A stretch of 64,000 nt of DNA from Acetobacter oryzifermentans (GCF_001628715.1 NZ_CP011120.1:1-64000); one strand, 5' to 3'; positions 17,598 to 27,846 are shown, counted from the stretch's first letter. The notes: generated by a model not told the origin, from the letters alone. Numbers and translations: made by a program.

Positions 17598-18866
17598 TTA
17601 AAGGGCGCGGTTACCGATATCTGTGCGCCATATTGCTCCATCCCACGAAATGGTTTTAACGCCTTCGTAAGCGCGTTCTTGCGCCTGTTTCACGGTATTG
17701 CCCAACGCGCAAACAACCAGCACGCGCCCTCCGGCTACAACAAGTTCTCCCGCAGCATTCAGCTTGGTGCCCGCTTGAAACACCTGCACATCAGGTAGTT
17801 TGTTGGCGTCTTCGATACCGGAAATCACGGCACCCTTTTCTGGCGTGCCGGGGTAGCCACGGGCTGCCATTACAACGCAAACAGATGCTTGATCGGAAAA
17901 TGTGACAGGGGCTGTATCCAGCTTATCTTCAGCAAGAGCCTTTAGGGCAGGAAGAAGATCAGACGTTAGCCGAGGCAGCAGAGCTTCGGCTTCCGGATCA
18001 CCAAATCTAACGTTGTATTCGATTAATTGAGGGCCACTTTCTGTTAGCATCAGTCCCGCAAAAATAACGCCCCGGAAAGGTGTGCCACGGCGCACCATTT
18101 CTTTCAGCATAGGGCGTACCATCACATCGAGCGCAGCTTCCTGTTCTGCCCGACCAAAGCTTTTTGGAGGAGAAACCGCTCCCATTCCACCGGTATTGGG
18201 GCCTGTATCTCCATCTCCAATGCGTTTGTGGTCTTGGGCAGCGCCAATCAGCGTGGCTGTTTCTCCCGCACAGAACGCAAAAAGCGAGACTTCCTCACCA
18301 ATCAGGCAATCTTCAATCACCACGCAGCGGCCTGCATCCCCAAGTGAGCCACCGGCCATCATGTCCTGCACAGCGCTTTCGGCTTCGGCCAGTGTGGTGG
18401 CCACCACAACGCCTTTTCCGGCGGCCAGACCATCGGCCTTGATAACAATGGGTGCGCCTTTTTCACGCACGTATGTTAAAGCAGCGTTTACGTCCGTAAA
18501 CCGTTCCGCCTGTGCTGTGGGAATATTGGCGGCATAGCAGATTTCCTTGGTAAAGCTTTTGCTGCCCTCAAGCCGGGCGGCGGCCTGTGTGGGGCCAGCG
18601 CAGGCCAGCTTGGCGCGGGCACAGGCATCTGCCAAACCAGCTACCAACGGAGCTTCCGGGCCGGGAATAACCAGATCGACTTTTTGTTCCAGAGCAAACT
18701 GCACAAGTGCAGGAACATCCTGCGCACCAATGGGCACGTTTATACCAAGTTCTGCTGTGCCGGGGTTGCCGGGTGCGATAAACAGGGCTGAAAGTTCCGG
18801 AGAACGGGCAAGTGTTGCGGCCAGCGCATGCTCCCTGCCGCCAGATCCAACCAGAAGTACCCGCAT
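17598..18866 (-). CDS. purD: Phosphoribosylamine-glycine ligase
   Basis: ATP-grasp enzyme for the second step of purine synthesis. The 422-residue product opens with VLLVGSGGREHALA, has the ATP-grasp block IVIKADGLAAGKGVVVA, the metal/ATP motif DPEAEALLPRL and the expected family length (about 425). The ATG at 18866 is preceded on the minus strand by CAGGAG at good spacing, which fixes the start five codons inside the longest frame. It is a single gene, divergent from xseA. Confidence 0.97.
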   Translation of the reverse strand: MRVLLVGSGGREHALAATLARSPELSALFIAPGNPGTAELGINVPIGAQDVPALVQFALEQKVDLVIPGPEAPLVAGLADACARAKLACAGPTQAAARLEGSKSFTKEICYAANIPTAQAERFTDVNAALTYVREKGAPIVIKADGLAAGKGVVVATTLAEAESAVQDMMAGGSLGDAGRCVVIEDCLIGEEVSLFAFCAGETATLIGAAQDHKRIGDGDTGPNTGGMGAVSPPKSFGRAEQEAALDVMVRPMLKEMVRRGTPFRGVIFAGLMLTESGPQLIEYNVRFGDPEAEALLPRLTSDLLPALKALAEDKLDTAPVTFSDQASVCVVMAARGYPGTPEKGAVISGIEDANKLPDVQVFQAGTKLNAAGELVVAGGRVLVVCALGNTVKQAQERAYEGVKTISWDGAIWRTDIGNRAL

Positions 18867-18932
18867 TGTTTTCTCCTGCATCTTGATGTTCTGCTCTTTT
18901 CAGGGCGAGCGTCTGTAGCATAGGTTAGCCGC

Positions 18933-20387
18933 ATGACCGAACAGTTTGACATTCCATCGGCCAGTAACAATGTGCCGGAATTTACCGTTTCAGAAATTTC
19001 GGGGGCTATCCGGCGTACGCTGGAGGGCACGTTCAGCCGTGTACGTGTGCGTGGTGAGATTACGGAACTTAAACGCTACCCCTCCGGGCATGTGTATTTT
19101 TCGCTCAAGGATGAACGGGGCAAGATTTCCGGTGTGGTGTGGCGTGGTTCGGTTTCCCGTCTTGGTCTGGTGCCAGAAAACGGGGTGGAGATTATCGCCA
19201 CCGGCAAGATTTCTGCTTATGGTGAGCGCTCCAGTTACCAGCTTGTTGTAGAGCGGATGGAATATGCGGGCGAAGGCGCTTTGCTGGCCCGTATTGAACG
19301 CTTGCGCTTAAAGCTGGCGGAAGAAGGGCTGTTTGATACAGCCCGCAAAAAAGACATTCCGCTTTTGCCGCGTGTGATCGGGGTGGTAACATCACCTCAA
19401 GGTGCTGTGCTGCATGATATCTGTACAACTCTGCAAAGGCGCTTCCCCCGACCTGTGATTGTCTGGCCCGTGCCCGTACAGGGAGAAGGGGCAGCAGCCC
19501 GCATTGCTGCGGCTATTGATGGATTTTCGCAGCTTGACGGGCTGGGCGCCGTGCCACGGCCAGATGTGTTGATTGTGGCGCGCGGTGGCGGATCATTAGA
19601 AGATCTGATGGCTTTTAATGATGAAGCTGTGGTGCGTGCGACGGCTGCATGCTCAATTCCGCTGATTTCTGCTGTAGGACATGAAACAGATACAACCCTG
19701 ATTGATTTTGCATCAGACAGGCGTGCGCCAACACCCACAGCTGCCGCAGAAATGGCCGTGCCAGTGCGCACGGAACTTTTGGCGGATATTGAGCACCGAA
19801 ATGCAAGGGCAGTGGGCGCGCTTTCCCGTTTGCTGCAAACGGCCCGCTTAAGGTTGGATCGTGCATCTTCCGCCATGCCGGACCTGCCAAGCCTGTTGCA
19901 GACAGCGCGTATGCAGTTGGATGACAGAGGGCGGCGGTTGGATGTTGCCTTGCCCGCTTTGGTGCAGCGGCGTAAGGCGGATCTGGTTGCGGTTGAACGT
20001 CATATGCCTGCGGTTGAAACCTTATTGGCAGGGCGGCGCACACGCTTGGCCGTACTGGCAAACATGTTGCAGGCCAGCATGGCGCATACATTCCAAAGGC
20101 AGGATGCCCGGTTGGGTCGCTTACGGATATCCCCTGCCCCATTGCAAGCATTGGTGCGGGAAAGACGCACAGCTCTTGCTGGTATTGCCGGGCAGTTAGA
20201 AGCTATTTCCCCCCGTGCGGTATTGGCCCGTGGGTACGCGCTTGTTACCGCAGAGGGGCGGCCAGTGACCAGTGCTGAACAACTCAGTGATGGTGAGCGT
20301 GTAGAACTAACATTTGGTGATGGCGCGCGTCCGGCTGTTATTGGTGATGGCACACACCGCCCCAAGCAAGGTGTACTGGAGCTGTAA
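18933..20387 (+). CDS. xseA: Exodeoxyribonuclease VII large subunit
   Basis: Catalytic subunit of exonuclease VII, which degrades single-stranded DNA into oligonucleotides. The 484-residue protein has an N-terminal OB-fold ([22 protein letters not shown]), the catalytic core [34 protein letters not shown] and [14 protein letters not shown], then a long coiled-coil-like region and a C-terminal barrel part (VLARGYALV). It is divergent from purD with a 66-bp gap. xseB is not in the window. Confidence 0.97.
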   Translation: MTEQFDIPSASNNVPEFTVSEISGAIRRTLEGTFSRVRVRGEITELKRYPSGHVYFSLKDERGKISGVVWRGSVSRLGLVPENGVEIIATGKISAYGERSSYQLVVERMEYAGEGALLARIERLRLKLAEEGLFDTARKKDIPLLPRVIGVVTSPQGAVLHDICTTLQRRFPRPVIVWPVPVQGEGAAARIAAAIDGFSQLDGLGAVPRPDVLIVARGGGSLEDLMAFNDEAVVRATAACSIPLISAVGHETDTTLIDFASDRRAPTPTAAAEMAVPVRTELLADIEHRNARAVGALSRLLQTARLRLDRASSAMPDLPSLLQTARMQLDDRGRRLDVALPALVQRRKADLVAVERHMPAVETLLAGRRTRLAVLANMLQASMAHTFQRQDARLGRLRISPAPLQALVRERRTALAGIAGQLEAISPRAVLARGYALVTAEGRPVTSAEQLSDGERVELTFGDGARPAVIGDGTHRPKQGVLEL

Positions 20388-20485
20388 CACACCGAGTTGA
20401 GATGTACTGCCAATCGGGTTTATGATCTGCCAAATATAAACCACGCGGGCGGAGGGGCCCGCGCCGTCAGGAAAGAATAAAGCGC

Positions 20486-20827
20486 ATGTCCATCCGTTTT
20501 TCTGTTGGTGTTGCCAGCCTGTGTCTGGCAGGAGGGCTGCTGGCAGGGTGTGCGCCTCAGCAGGGGCATCGTATTCCACCACAAAGCTTCGCTCCGGGTC
20601 TGACAACCGAGCCATCAGCTACCAATGATAGCCATTTGACGAATGACCCTTCCGCACCGCTGAACACACCATTGTGTGGAACAGCTGCGCGTGAAAATAT
20701 GGCGATGGGTGTGCAAAATTATCCGCAGCCCCTTTCTTCTGGCAATTCTTGCGTGCAAAATGCATGCTTTGATACCCAGACAGGCACCTATATTGCCTCT
20801 GATGGTACAAAAAGAGTGTGCCGATAA
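20486..20827 (+). CDS. Small putative lipoprotein
   Basis: A 113-residue protein with a signal peptide ending in the lipobox LLAGC (Cys about residue 22), followed by a Pro/Thr/Asn-rich linker and a short C-terminal part with four more cysteines (LCGTAAR, SCVQNACFD, RVCR), which may form disulfides in the periplasm. No family is recognised. It lies between xseA and tRNA-Leu and reads with them. Confidence 0.65.
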   Translation: MSIRFSVGVASLCLAGGLLAGCAPQQGHRIPPQSFAPGLTTEPSATNDSHLTNDPSAPLNTPLCGTAARENMAMGVQNYPQPLSSGNSCVQNACFDTQTGTYIASDGTKRVCR

Positions 20828-20881
20828 TGCATGCATGCTCTTTTCCCAGCGGCAATTTGCTGGTAGGAAAAGGGCCACGCT

Positions 20882-20968
20882 GCGAGAGTGACGGAATTGG
20901 TAGACGTAGTCGACTCAAAATCGACCGCCCGAAAGGGCTTAGGGGTTCGAGTCCCCTCTCTCGCACCA
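20882..20968 (+). tRNA. tRNA-Leu (anticodon CAA)
   Basis: An 87-nt class II tRNA. Acceptor GCGAGAG/CTCTCGC, anticodon stem GTCGA/TCGAC with loop CTCAAAA giving anticodon CAA, a long variable arm (CGCCCGAAAGGGCT), T-arm with GGTTCGAGTCC, and encoded CCA. Confidence 0.96.
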
Positions 20969-20999
20969 GATTTCTTCTCCCCCTATTCTGGCCAAGGTT

Positions 21000-22175
21000 A
21001 TGACAGCCGCTTCCTTATCCGTTCTTCCTCGTCCGGCCAGCCGTCCCCTTAATCCATGCTTTTCTTCTGGCCCTTGCGCAAAGCGGCCGGGTTGGAATGT
21101 ATCGGCGCTGGCAAATGCGTTGGTTGGGCGTTCGCATCGCTCTGCGGAAGGGCGTGCACGGCTGAAAGAAGTTATTGATCGCTCCAGCGCCATTTTGGGA
21201 GTGCCTGAAGGGTGGCGCGTAGGAATCGTGCCAGCTTCTGATACTGGCGCTGTGGAAATGGCCTTGTGGTCCATGTTGGGGGAACGCCCAGTAGATGTGT
21301 TGGCGTTTGAAAGTTTTTCTGCACTATGGGCGCAGGATATTGTCACCCAGCTTAAGCTCGAAAATACACGAGTTTTGAAAGCCGAATACGGCAGCCTGCC
21401 AGATATGGCGCAGGTTGATTGGAACCACGATGTGGTGCTGGCATGGAATGGCACCACCTCTGGTGTGCGCATTCCTTCAGCAGATGTCATTCCGGCGCAA
21501 CATGGTGGGCTGGTGATCTGTGATGCGACATCTGCTGCGTTTGCAATGGATCTGCCGTGGGATCGCTTGGATGTGGTTACATGGTCTTGGCAGAAAGCTT
21601 TGGGGGGTGAAGCCGCACATGGCATGATTGCCCTTTCCCCCAAAGCTGTGCAGCGGTTGGAAAGTTTTCAGGCTCCGCGCCCACTGCCAAAAGTTTTCCG
21701 TATGACCAATAAGAATGGTCTGATTGAAGGCATCTTTCGGGGGGATACCATCAACACGCCTTCTATGCTGTGTGTAGAAGATGCGTTGGATAGCCTGAAA
21801 TGGGCAGAAGGTGCTGGTGGCCTGGAAGGGCTGAAAGCACGCAGCCAAGCCAATCTGGCTGAAGTGACCATGTGGGTGGAAAAAACGGATTGGGTAGAGT
21901 TTCTGGCCCAGAAGCCTGAGGAACGTTCTTCCACAGCAATCTGTTTGCGTATTGTGGCCCCATGGTTCTTGGCCCTTGAGCGTGATGAACAGACTAAAAC
22001 AGTCAAGAAAATGCTGGCCGTTCTGGCAGAAGAAGGCATTGGGTTTGATCTGGCCAGTTACCGTGATGCCCCTGTGGGCCTGCGTATCTGGGGTGGTGCT
22101 ACGGTAGAAGCCGCAGATGTGCGTGCATTATTGCCTTGGTTGGATTGGGCTTTTACTCAGGTTGCGCCGCAGTAA
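21000..22175 (+). CDS. serC: Phosphoserine aminotransferase
   Basis: PLP enzyme of serine synthesis, also usable in pyridoxine synthesis. The 391-residue protein opens with [17 protein letters not shown] and contains GRSHRS, the substrate block [24 protein letters not shown], and the PLP lysine in [14 protein letters not shown]. These are features of the alphaproteobacterial form, which is only distantly similar to E. coli SerC. It follows tRNA-Leu by 31 nt. No serA or serB is beside it. It ends in a strong terminator shared with the convergent dehydrogenase gene. Confidence 0.94.
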   Translation: MTAASLSVLPRPASRPLNPCFSSGPCAKRPGWNVSALANALVGRSHRSAEGRARLKEVIDRSSAILGVPEGWRVGIVPASDTGAVEMALWSMLGERPVDVLAFESFSALWAQDIVTQLKLENTRVLKAEYGSLPDMAQVDWNHDVVLAWNGTTSGVRIPSADVIPAQHGGLVICDATSAAFAMDLPWDRLDVVTWSWQKALGGEAAHGMIALSPKAVQRLESFQAPRPLPKVFRMTNKNGLIEGIFRGDTINTPSMLCVEDALDSLKWAEGAGGLEGLKARSQANLAEVTMWVEKTDWVEFLAQKPEERSSTAICLRIVAPWFLALERDEQTKTVKKMLAVLAEEGIGFDLASYRDAPVGLRIWGGATVEAADVRALLPWLDWAFTQVAPQ

Positions 22176-22202
22176 TTAAATTTTTTAGCGTTATACAGCA
22201 TT

Positions 22203-22238
22203 AAAAAAGGCGGAGGGAATTTTCCCTCCGCCTTTTTT
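22203..22238. terminator. Bidirectional terminator between serC and the aldehyde dehydrogenase gene
   Basis: Stem AAAGGCGGAGGGAA/TTCCCTCCGCCTTT, with A-run on one side and T-run on the other, so it can end transcripts from both convergent genes. Confidence 0.93.
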
Positions 22239-22258
22239 GTTGGATGAAGCCGCACCTA

Positions 22259-23650
22259 TTAGAAAGGTGCGTCAATGTCCACGATGTCGATCAGCTTGGT
22301 ATTGACGAATTCTTTCAGGCCAAGGTCAATCAGTTCACGACCAAAGCCAGAACGTTTCACGCCACCAAACGGCAGATCAGCTTTCACCATGGTTGGGTGA
22401 TTGATGTACACCATACCGGTGTCCATTTTGCGTGCGAGTTCAGCAGCTTTTTCTTCGTTCTGAGAGAAGATGGAACCACCCAGACCGTATGGAGAATCGT
22501 TGGCGATTTCTACAGCATGATCTGCGTCTTTCGCGCGGAACAGCATGGTAACTGGGCCAAAGAATTCCCAACGGCGCGCCGGGTTGCTTTCATCCAGATC
22601 TGTTAGAATAACAGGGCGGAAGAAGCAGCCTTTGTTGGGCATTTCCAGCGGAACTTCTTCTGCCTTTGCACCGTGTGCTACGGCTTCAGAAACCTGCTTT
22701 TTCAGATCTTCTACAGCACCGCGGGAAGAAAGCGGCGGCATGGTGGTGTTGGGGTCCATCGGATCCCCCATACGCAGGGCGCTTACGCCTTTGCGGTACA
22801 GTTCTACAAACTTGTCGTAAACGCCGTCTTCCACAATCATGCGCTTGGCGTTAACGCACACCTGCCCGCCATTCCAGTGGCGGCCAAAAACAGCCCATTT
22901 GGCAGCTTTTTCAATGTCTGCATCGTTCAGCACGATCAGCGCATCGGAGCCACCAAGTTCCATGATACACTTTTTAAGTGCGCCACCGGCTGTAGCAGCA
23001 ATTTTGGCGCCCGCGCCTTCAGAGCCTGTTAGGGCAACACCACGCACGCGCGGGTCCTGAATAACCGTGGCAAGCTGGGAATGGGATGGATACAGGTTGA
23101 TAAAACCACCTTCTGGCAACCCGGCATCCAGCATCAGTTTTTCCATGGCGGCAGCACACTGCGGCACATTGGAAGCGTGCTTTAGGATAACCGTGTTACC
23201 AGCAGAAAGCTGAGGGGAGATAATGCGGGCAACCTGATAGAACGGGAAGTTCCACGGTTCAATCGCAACGATAATCCCCTGCGGTTCGTACACAAGTTTG
23301 GCACGGCCTTCCTGCGGGTCTGCTACGGGCAGATCCTGTGGCTCCAGCAGCTTTTCAGCATTCTTGGCATAGTATTCGAAAATAGCGGCGGACAATTCCG
23401 TTTCTGCCTGAGCTTCGGCAAAACGCTTGCCCATTTCAAGGGTCAGCAGCTTGGAATACTCATCCAGATTTTCGCGCAGCAGATCGGCTGCTTTTTGCAG
23501 AATGCGTGCACGATCAGCATGGGAGAAGTTTTTCCATTTCTGGAAAGCTGCATCACCCTTGGCAATTGCTGTTTCAATTTCCGCATCCGTGGTGGTGGGG
23601 AACGTCTTCACCTGCTCTTCGGTGAAGGGATTGATTGTTGCATAAGCCAT
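22259..23650 (-). CDS. NAD(P)-dependent succinate-semialdehyde/aldehyde dehydrogenase
   Basis: A cytosolic aldehyde dehydrogenase of 463 residues. It has EPWNFPFYQ near the cofactor site, the catalytic Glu in MELGGSDALI, the catalytic Cys in GGQVCVNAKR and the EFFGPV and FGGVKRSGFGRE blocks. The length and sequence fit the short GabD-like (succinate-semialdehyde) group. It lies 39 nt after adhP, so the likely role here is oxidation of aldehydes made by that enzyme. In acetic acid bacteria most acetaldehyde is oxidised by membrane PQQ or molybdenum enzymes; this would be the intracellular route. The substrate is not proven by sequence. Confidence 0.9.
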   Translation of the reverse strand: MAYATINPFTEEQVKTFPTTTDAEIETAIAKGDAAFQKWKNFSHADRARILQKAADLLRENLDEYSKLLTLEMGKRFAEAQAETELSAAIFEYYAKNAEKLLEPQDLPVADPQEGRAKLVYEPQGIIVAIEPWNFPFYQVARIISPQLSAGNTVILKHASNVPQCAAAMEKLMLDAGLPEGGFINLYPSHSQLATVIQDPRVRGVALTGSEGAGAKIAATAGGALKKCIMELGGSDALIVLNDADIEKAAKWAVFGRHWNGGQVCVNAKRMIVEDGVYDKFVELYRKGVSALRMGDPMDPNTTMPPLSSRGAVEDLKKQVSEAVAHGAKAEEVPLEMPNKGCFFRPVILTDLDESNPARRWEFFGPVTMLFRAKDADHAVEIANDSPYGLGGSIFSQNEEKAAELARKMDTGMVYINHPTMVKADLPFGGVKRSGFGRELIDLGLKEFVNTKLIDIVDIDAPF

Positions 23651-23689
23651 CAGAATAACCCTTCTTTTGTTTCTGAGGTTAGGAGTTGC

Positions 23690-24718
23690 TCAGTTGCGGA
23701 AGTCCAGAACCACGCGGCCTTCCACCCGACCGTTCTTGAGCGCATCAAAAATTGCGTTGATGTTGTCAATCCGATCCGTTGTGGTGACAGATGTTACCTT
23801 CCCTTCTGCAAAGAAGGAAAGAGCTTCAATCATGTCCAGCCGTGTGCCTACTATGGAACCGCGAATGGTAATGGCATTCATGACCATGTCAAAGATAGAA
23901 ATTGGGAAATCACCCGGTGGCAGGCCATTTAGCACCAATGTGCCCCCTGCTCGCACATACCCCATAGCCTGAGAAAACGCTTTGGTGGAAACAGCGGTAA
24001 TCAATCCCCCGTGCACGCCACCAACCTTTTCCTGCATAAATGTTGCTGGGTCTGTGTTTCTGGCGTTAACAGTGTACATGGCACCAAGCTTTTTGGCGGT
24101 TGCCAGTTTTTCATCATCAATGTCTACCGCCACAACATTTAGTCCCATTGCTACGGCGTATTGCACGGCCATTTGGCCTAATCCCCCAACGCCAGAAATG
24201 GCTACCCAGTTCCCTGCTCGCGTATCTGTCATCTTCAGGCCTTTATAAACGGTCAGGCCAGCGCATAGTACGGGGGCAACTTTTACGGGGTCCACGCCTT
24301 TGGGCAGATGGGCAATATAATTCGGATCAGCCACCACGTATTCGGCAAAGCAACCGTTTACGGAATAGCCCGTTTCTTCCTGCTTCGGGCAAAGGGTTTC
24401 CCACCCTGCCAAACAGTGCTCGCAATGGCCGCAGGCAGAATAGAGCCAAGGCACGCCTACAACATCGCCTTCCTTCACCCAGTCTACTTCGCTGCCAACT
24501 TGTACCACAGTTCCCACGCCTTCATGACCGGGAATAAACGGCAGATGTGGTTTTTTTGGCCAGTCTCCGCTGGCAGCATGCAAATCTGTATGGCACACGC
24601 CGCAGGCTATCATCTTAACCAAAATCTGTGTGGGTTTAATGGTCGGGATGTCCAGCTCTTCAATGGTTAATGGTTTGCCAAATTCATGAACTACAGCGGC
24701 TTTCATTTTTCCGGACAT
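23690..24718 (-). CDS. adhP: Zinc-dependent alcohol dehydrogenase, AdhP type
   Basis: NAD-linked medium-chain alcohol dehydrogenase of 342 residues. The catalytic zinc ligands are in CGVCHTDLHA and PGHEGVG. The structural zinc site is the four-Cys cluster CGHCEHCLAGWETLC. The cofactor site is SGVGGLGQMAVQYA, and VDIDDEKL ends in the acid residue that favours NAD over NADP. It probably interconverts ethanol and acetaldehyde in the cytosol. It is downstream of pntB (76-nt gap with a terminator) and followed by the aldehyde dehydrogenase. Confidence 0.94.
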   Translation of the reverse strand: MSGKMKAAVVHEFGKPLTIEELDIPTIKPTQILVKMIACGVCHTDLHAASGDWPKKPHLPFIPGHEGVGTVVQVGSEVDWVKEGDVVGVPWLYSACGHCEHCLAGWETLCPKQEETGYSVNGCFAEYVVADPNYIAHLPKGVDPVKVAPVLCAGLTVYKGLKMTDTRAGNWVAISGVGGLGQMAVQYAVAMGLNVVAVDIDDEKLATAKKLGAMYTVNARNTDPATFMQEKVGGVHGGLITAVSTKAFSQAMGYVRAGGTLVLNGLPPGDFPISIFDMVMNAITIRGSIVGTRLDMIEALSFFAEGKVTSVTTTDRIDNINAIFDALKNGRVEGRVVLDFRN

Positions 24719-24753
24719 GATATGCTTCCTTATATTTTACAAACAGACATGAG

Positions 24754-24786
24754 AAATAAAAAAGGGCGAGGGGGAAGCCTCGCCCG
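24754..24786 (-). terminator. Terminator after pntB
   Basis: Read on the minus strand: stem GGGCGAG/CTCGCCC with an 8-nt loop, followed by a run of T. It lies between pntB and adhP, so adhP transcription from the pnt promoter would depend on read-through. Confidence 0.85.
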
Positions 24787-24794
24787 TGTCATGT

Positions 24795-26210
24795 TTAGGA
24801 GCCGCCAAGACTTTTGACAGCTTCAACCATTTTGGAAAGCACAGCCTGTGCATCTCCAAATACCATTGTGCAGTTCTTCTGGAAGAAAAGCGGGTTCTGT
24901 ACGCCGGAATATCCAACGCCCGTGCCACGTTTAATGACAAATACCTGATGTGCTTTGTAAGCGTTCAAAATAGGCATGCCATAAATGGGGGAGGATTTAT
25001 CTGTTAGGGCTTCCGGGTTCACCACATCGTTGGCACCAATAACCAGCGCAACATCCGTTGTGGCAAAACTATCATTTATGTCATTCATGTCATAAATCAT
25101 GTCATATGGCACGCCGGCTTCAGCCAAAAGAACGTTCATATGCCCTGGCATACGGCCTGCTACAGGGTGGATGGCAAACTTAACATCCACACCATCAGCA
25201 ACAAGAATTTTGACAAATTCGTAAAGTTTCTGTTGTGCCTGTGCAACAGCCAGTCCGTAACCGGGAATAATGATGACGCTGGAGGCATAACGCATGGTGG
25301 TGGCGGCATCTGAAGGATCAACAGATTGCATTTCACCCTGCGGCCCTTTGGCGCTGCTTGAGCTATCACCAAAGTTGCTGAACAATACGTTGGTGAGTGA
25401 ACGGTTCATGGCTTTTGCCATCAACACGGTAAGCAGCGTGCCAGCAGACCCTACAACCATGCCAGCAATCATGAGGGCCGGGTTGTTCATCACATACCCT
25501 TCAAGCCCAACGGCCAGCCCTGTGAAGGCGTTGTAGAGTGAAATCACAACCGGCATATCGGCACCACCAATTGGCAGTGTCATGCACACGCCAAACAGCA
25601 GAGCCATCAGGAAGAATAGATCCCGCGGCAGCTCCCCCATTGGGGTGCTATACTGCATGACTGTGAGCGCACCTAATACCAAAGCAATAAGAAACACCCC
25701 AGCATTGAAAACACGCTGTCCAGTAAAGCGCACAGGCTTTTTCATCCGCCCGTCCAACTTGGCCCATGCTATAATGGAACCGGTAAGCGAAATGCACCCG
25801 ATAAGCGCACCCAAAACGGTAATGCTGAGGTGCAAGGGAGATGTTGGATCATCGCTTAAAAGTTCTACAGCCGCCAAACAGGCAGCAGAACCACCGCCCA
25901 TACCATTAAAAATGGCAACCATCTGCGGCATAGCTGTCATTTGTACGGTACGGCCACGCCAGCCAGCCCATGCGCAACCCAAAACCAGAGCCAGAACAGC
26001 CAATACCACATTTACCAGAAGATGCGGTTTTGCGGCTTCTGTTATGTTGAAGAGATTTAAAAAAGTTGCAGCAATAACAAAGATCATACCGTAACCGGCT
26101 GTAACAATACCAGATACAGCCGTAACGGGGGATGACATGGCTTTCAGCCCGTAAATAAACAGGCCGGCAGCAATAAGGCCACTTAGGCCCACAATGTATT
26201 CAATAAACAT
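24795..26210 (-). CDS. pntB: NAD(P) transhydrogenase subunit beta
   Basis: A membrane protein of 471 residues: multiple hydrophobic helices (domain II) in the first 280 residues, then the NADP-binding domain III with IIPGYGLAVAQAQ, FAIHPVAGRMPGHMNVLLAEA and VIGANDVVNP. Together with PntA1 and PntA2 it couples proton entry to hydride transfer from NADH to NADP+. It follows pntA2 directly (no gap) and ends in its own terminator. Confidence 0.97.
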   Translation of the reverse strand: MFIEYIVGLSGLIAAGLFIYGLKAMSSPVTAVSGIVTAGYGMIFVIAATFLNLFNITEAAKPHLLVNVVLAVLALVLGCAWAGWRGRTVQMTAMPQMVAIFNGMGGGSAACLAAVELLSDDPTSPLHLSITVLGALIGCISLTGSIIAWAKLDGRMKKPVRFTGQRVFNAGVFLIALVLGALTVMQYSTPMGELPRDLFFLMALLFGVCMTLPIGGADMPVVISLYNAFTGLAVGLEGYVMNNPALMIAGMVVGSAGTLLTVLMAKAMNRSLTNVLFSNFGDSSSSAKGPQGEMQSVDPSDAATTMRYASSVIIIPGYGLAVAQAQQKLYEFVKILVADGVDVKFAIHPVAGRMPGHMNVLLAEAGVPYDMIYDMNDINDSFATTDVALVIGANDVVNPEALTDKSSPIYGMPILNAYKAHQVFVIKRGTGVGYSGVQNPLFFQKNCTMVFGDAQAVLSKMVEAVKSLGGS

Positions 26211-26537
26211 TTATTGCTGTTCCTTTTTGGGTGGAGCTGTTTTTTGGGTGGGCCGGAACATGGCAAGCATACGGTCTGTTACCACATAGCCGCCCATCAC
26301 GTTGCCTGCGCCTAGAAAAACCCCAATAAAACCAATAATCTGTCCGGGAATGCTGGTGGCGTTAAACAGTGCATCCAACGCACCCACAACCACAATGCCG
26401 TGGATGAAGTTGGAGCCGGACATTAGGGGCGTATGCAGGATGGATGGCACACGGCTGATCACCACATAGCCGGTAAAGGCGGCCAGCATGAAAATGTATA
26501 AAGCGATAATAAAGGTCATGGATGTTGCGGTAATCAT
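26211..26537 (-). CDS. pntA2: NAD(P) transhydrogenase subunit alpha part 2
   Basis: A 108-residue membrane subunit with three to four hydrophobic helices (FIIALYIFMLAAFTGYVVI, VVVGALDALF, IIGFIGVFLGAGNVMGGYVV) matching the C-terminal membrane part of E. coli PntA. In alphaproteobacteria and acetic acid bacteria the alpha subunit is split into two genes, as here. It overlaps pntA1 by 4 nt and abuts pntB. Confidence 0.95.
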   Translation of the reverse strand: MITATSMTFIIALYIFMLAAFTGYVVISRVPSILHTPLMSGSNFIHGIVVVGALDALFNATSIPGQIIGFIGVFLGAGNVMGGYVVTDRMLAMFRPTQKTAPPKKEQQ

Positions 26538-27685
26538 GATGCTTTCTCCACTGGCGGGCTTTCGATAAACTGTTTGATGGCATCATTAGTTATTGCACCA
26601 TCATGCGTAAGAGTAGTGCCTTTAATGACATCATCCGTAAAATCAGGCTTCAGCACACCATCATGCACAACCTGTTCTAAAAGGTTGTAGATATTCTTAG
26701 CATAAAGCTCACTCGCCTGTGCTGCCAGGCAGGATGGCAGGTTTGTTGGCCCAACCAATGTAACGGGCCCAATTTTTGTAATTTCTCCTGCTTTTGTGCC
26801 TTCACAATTGCCGCCATTAGGGGCGCCCATATCCACTACAACAGATCCTTCCTTCATGGCGGCCAACTGGTCTGCGTCAATCAGGCGTGGGGCGTGTTTT
26901 CCGGGAACAGCCGCTGTGGTGATAATTAAATCTGCCTGTGCGATGTGTTGGCTGAGTGCGGCACGCACTTTTGTTTTTTCTTCGGGTGTCAGTTCACGTG
27001 CATACCCACCAGCTCCGCGGGCATCCACGCCGGTATCGACAAAGCGCGCACCAACAGATTCTGCTTCTTCTTTTGTTTCGGGGCGCACGTCGTAGCCTTC
27101 GCAAACTGCGCCAAGTCGATGTGCTGTTGCCAATGCCTGCAACCCGGCCACACCCAACCCCATAACCAACACGCGTGCCGCCCGGAGCGAGCCAACGGCT
27201 GTTGTCATCATGGGTAGGATTTTTTGCATATGCACGCAGCCCAGTAATGGAGCGTAATATCCGGCTAACGCGGCTTGGCTGGAAAGAGCATCCATAGCCT
27301 GTGCCCGGCTGATGCGTGGAATAAGCTCCATGGCAAATGTGGTGATCTTGCTATCGCGCAAAGCCTTTACCAGATCAGGCTGGGTTTTGGCGTAAATGAA
27401 AGACACCAGCAAACTGCCGGCTTTCATTTTTTTTATCGTCTCCACGCAGGGCGGCTGCACAGCCAGCACAATATCTGCGTCTTCCAGAAGTTTTTGCGGA
27501 TCTGCTTCTGTGGCAACGCCAGCCTGTGTGTATGCTGCATCCGTATAGGTTGCTGCGGCTCCTCCACCTTGCTCCAGAACCAGTGAGGCTCCAAGTTTGG
27601 CAATGCGCTGGGCGACTGAGGGAATCATGGCAACCCGTCTTTCATCGGTTGCCGTTTCCTTCAGAATTGCAATTTTAAGTGTCAC
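26534..27685 (-). CDS. pntA1: NAD(P) transhydrogenase subunit alpha part 1 (NAD-binding)
   Basis: The soluble NADH-binding domain I, about 383 residues: ILKETATDERRVAMIP at the N-terminus, the dinucleotide site VLVMGLGVAGLQALATA and VVDMGAPNGGNCEGT, as in PntA and alanine dehydrogenase. The first in-frame codon is a TTG at 27697. A GTG at 27685, preceded by GGAA, gives the usual family N-terminus and is preferred, though not certain. First gene of pntA1-pntA2-pntB. Confidence 0.93.
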   Translation of the reverse strand: MTLKIAILKETATDERRVAMIPSVAQRIAKLGASLVLEQGGGAAATYTDAAYTQAGVATEADPQKLLEDADIVLAVQPPCVETIKKMKAGSLLVSFIYAKTQPDLVKALRDSKITTFAMELIPRISRAQAMDALSSQAALAGYYAPLLGCVHMQKILPMMTTAVGSLRAARVLVMGLGVAGLQALATAHRLGAVCEGYDVRPETKEEAESVGARFVDTGVDARGAGGYARELTPEEKTKVRAALSQHIAQADLIITTAAVPGKHAPRLIDADQLAAMKEGSVVVDMGAPNGGNCEGTKAGEITKIGPVTLVGPTNLPSCLAAQASELYAKNIYNLLEQVVHDGVLKPDFTDDVIKGTTLTHDGAITNDAIKQFIESPPVEKAS

Positions 27686-27846
27686 GGTCTGTTCCAAACT
27701 CTGTTGTAAAAGTTGGGCAAAGGTCAGAACAGGTTTTGCATCCTGCCTGAGGCACGAAAATTATGACACTACGGCGCGTAGGGGTGCTGCAATGATGTGT
27801 ATCAAAAACGTGGTCATAGTGTTCAAATAATTTGTTGTATTTTTGT

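Noticed and set aside
18082..18537. A long frame opposite purD
   Set aside because: Ser/Arg-rich translation typical of antisense frames in a gene of moderate to high GC; purD is complete and canonical.
27697..27846. A promoter or riboswitch upstream of pntA1
   Set aside because: No convincing -35/-10 pair or conserved fold could be supported from the sequence.
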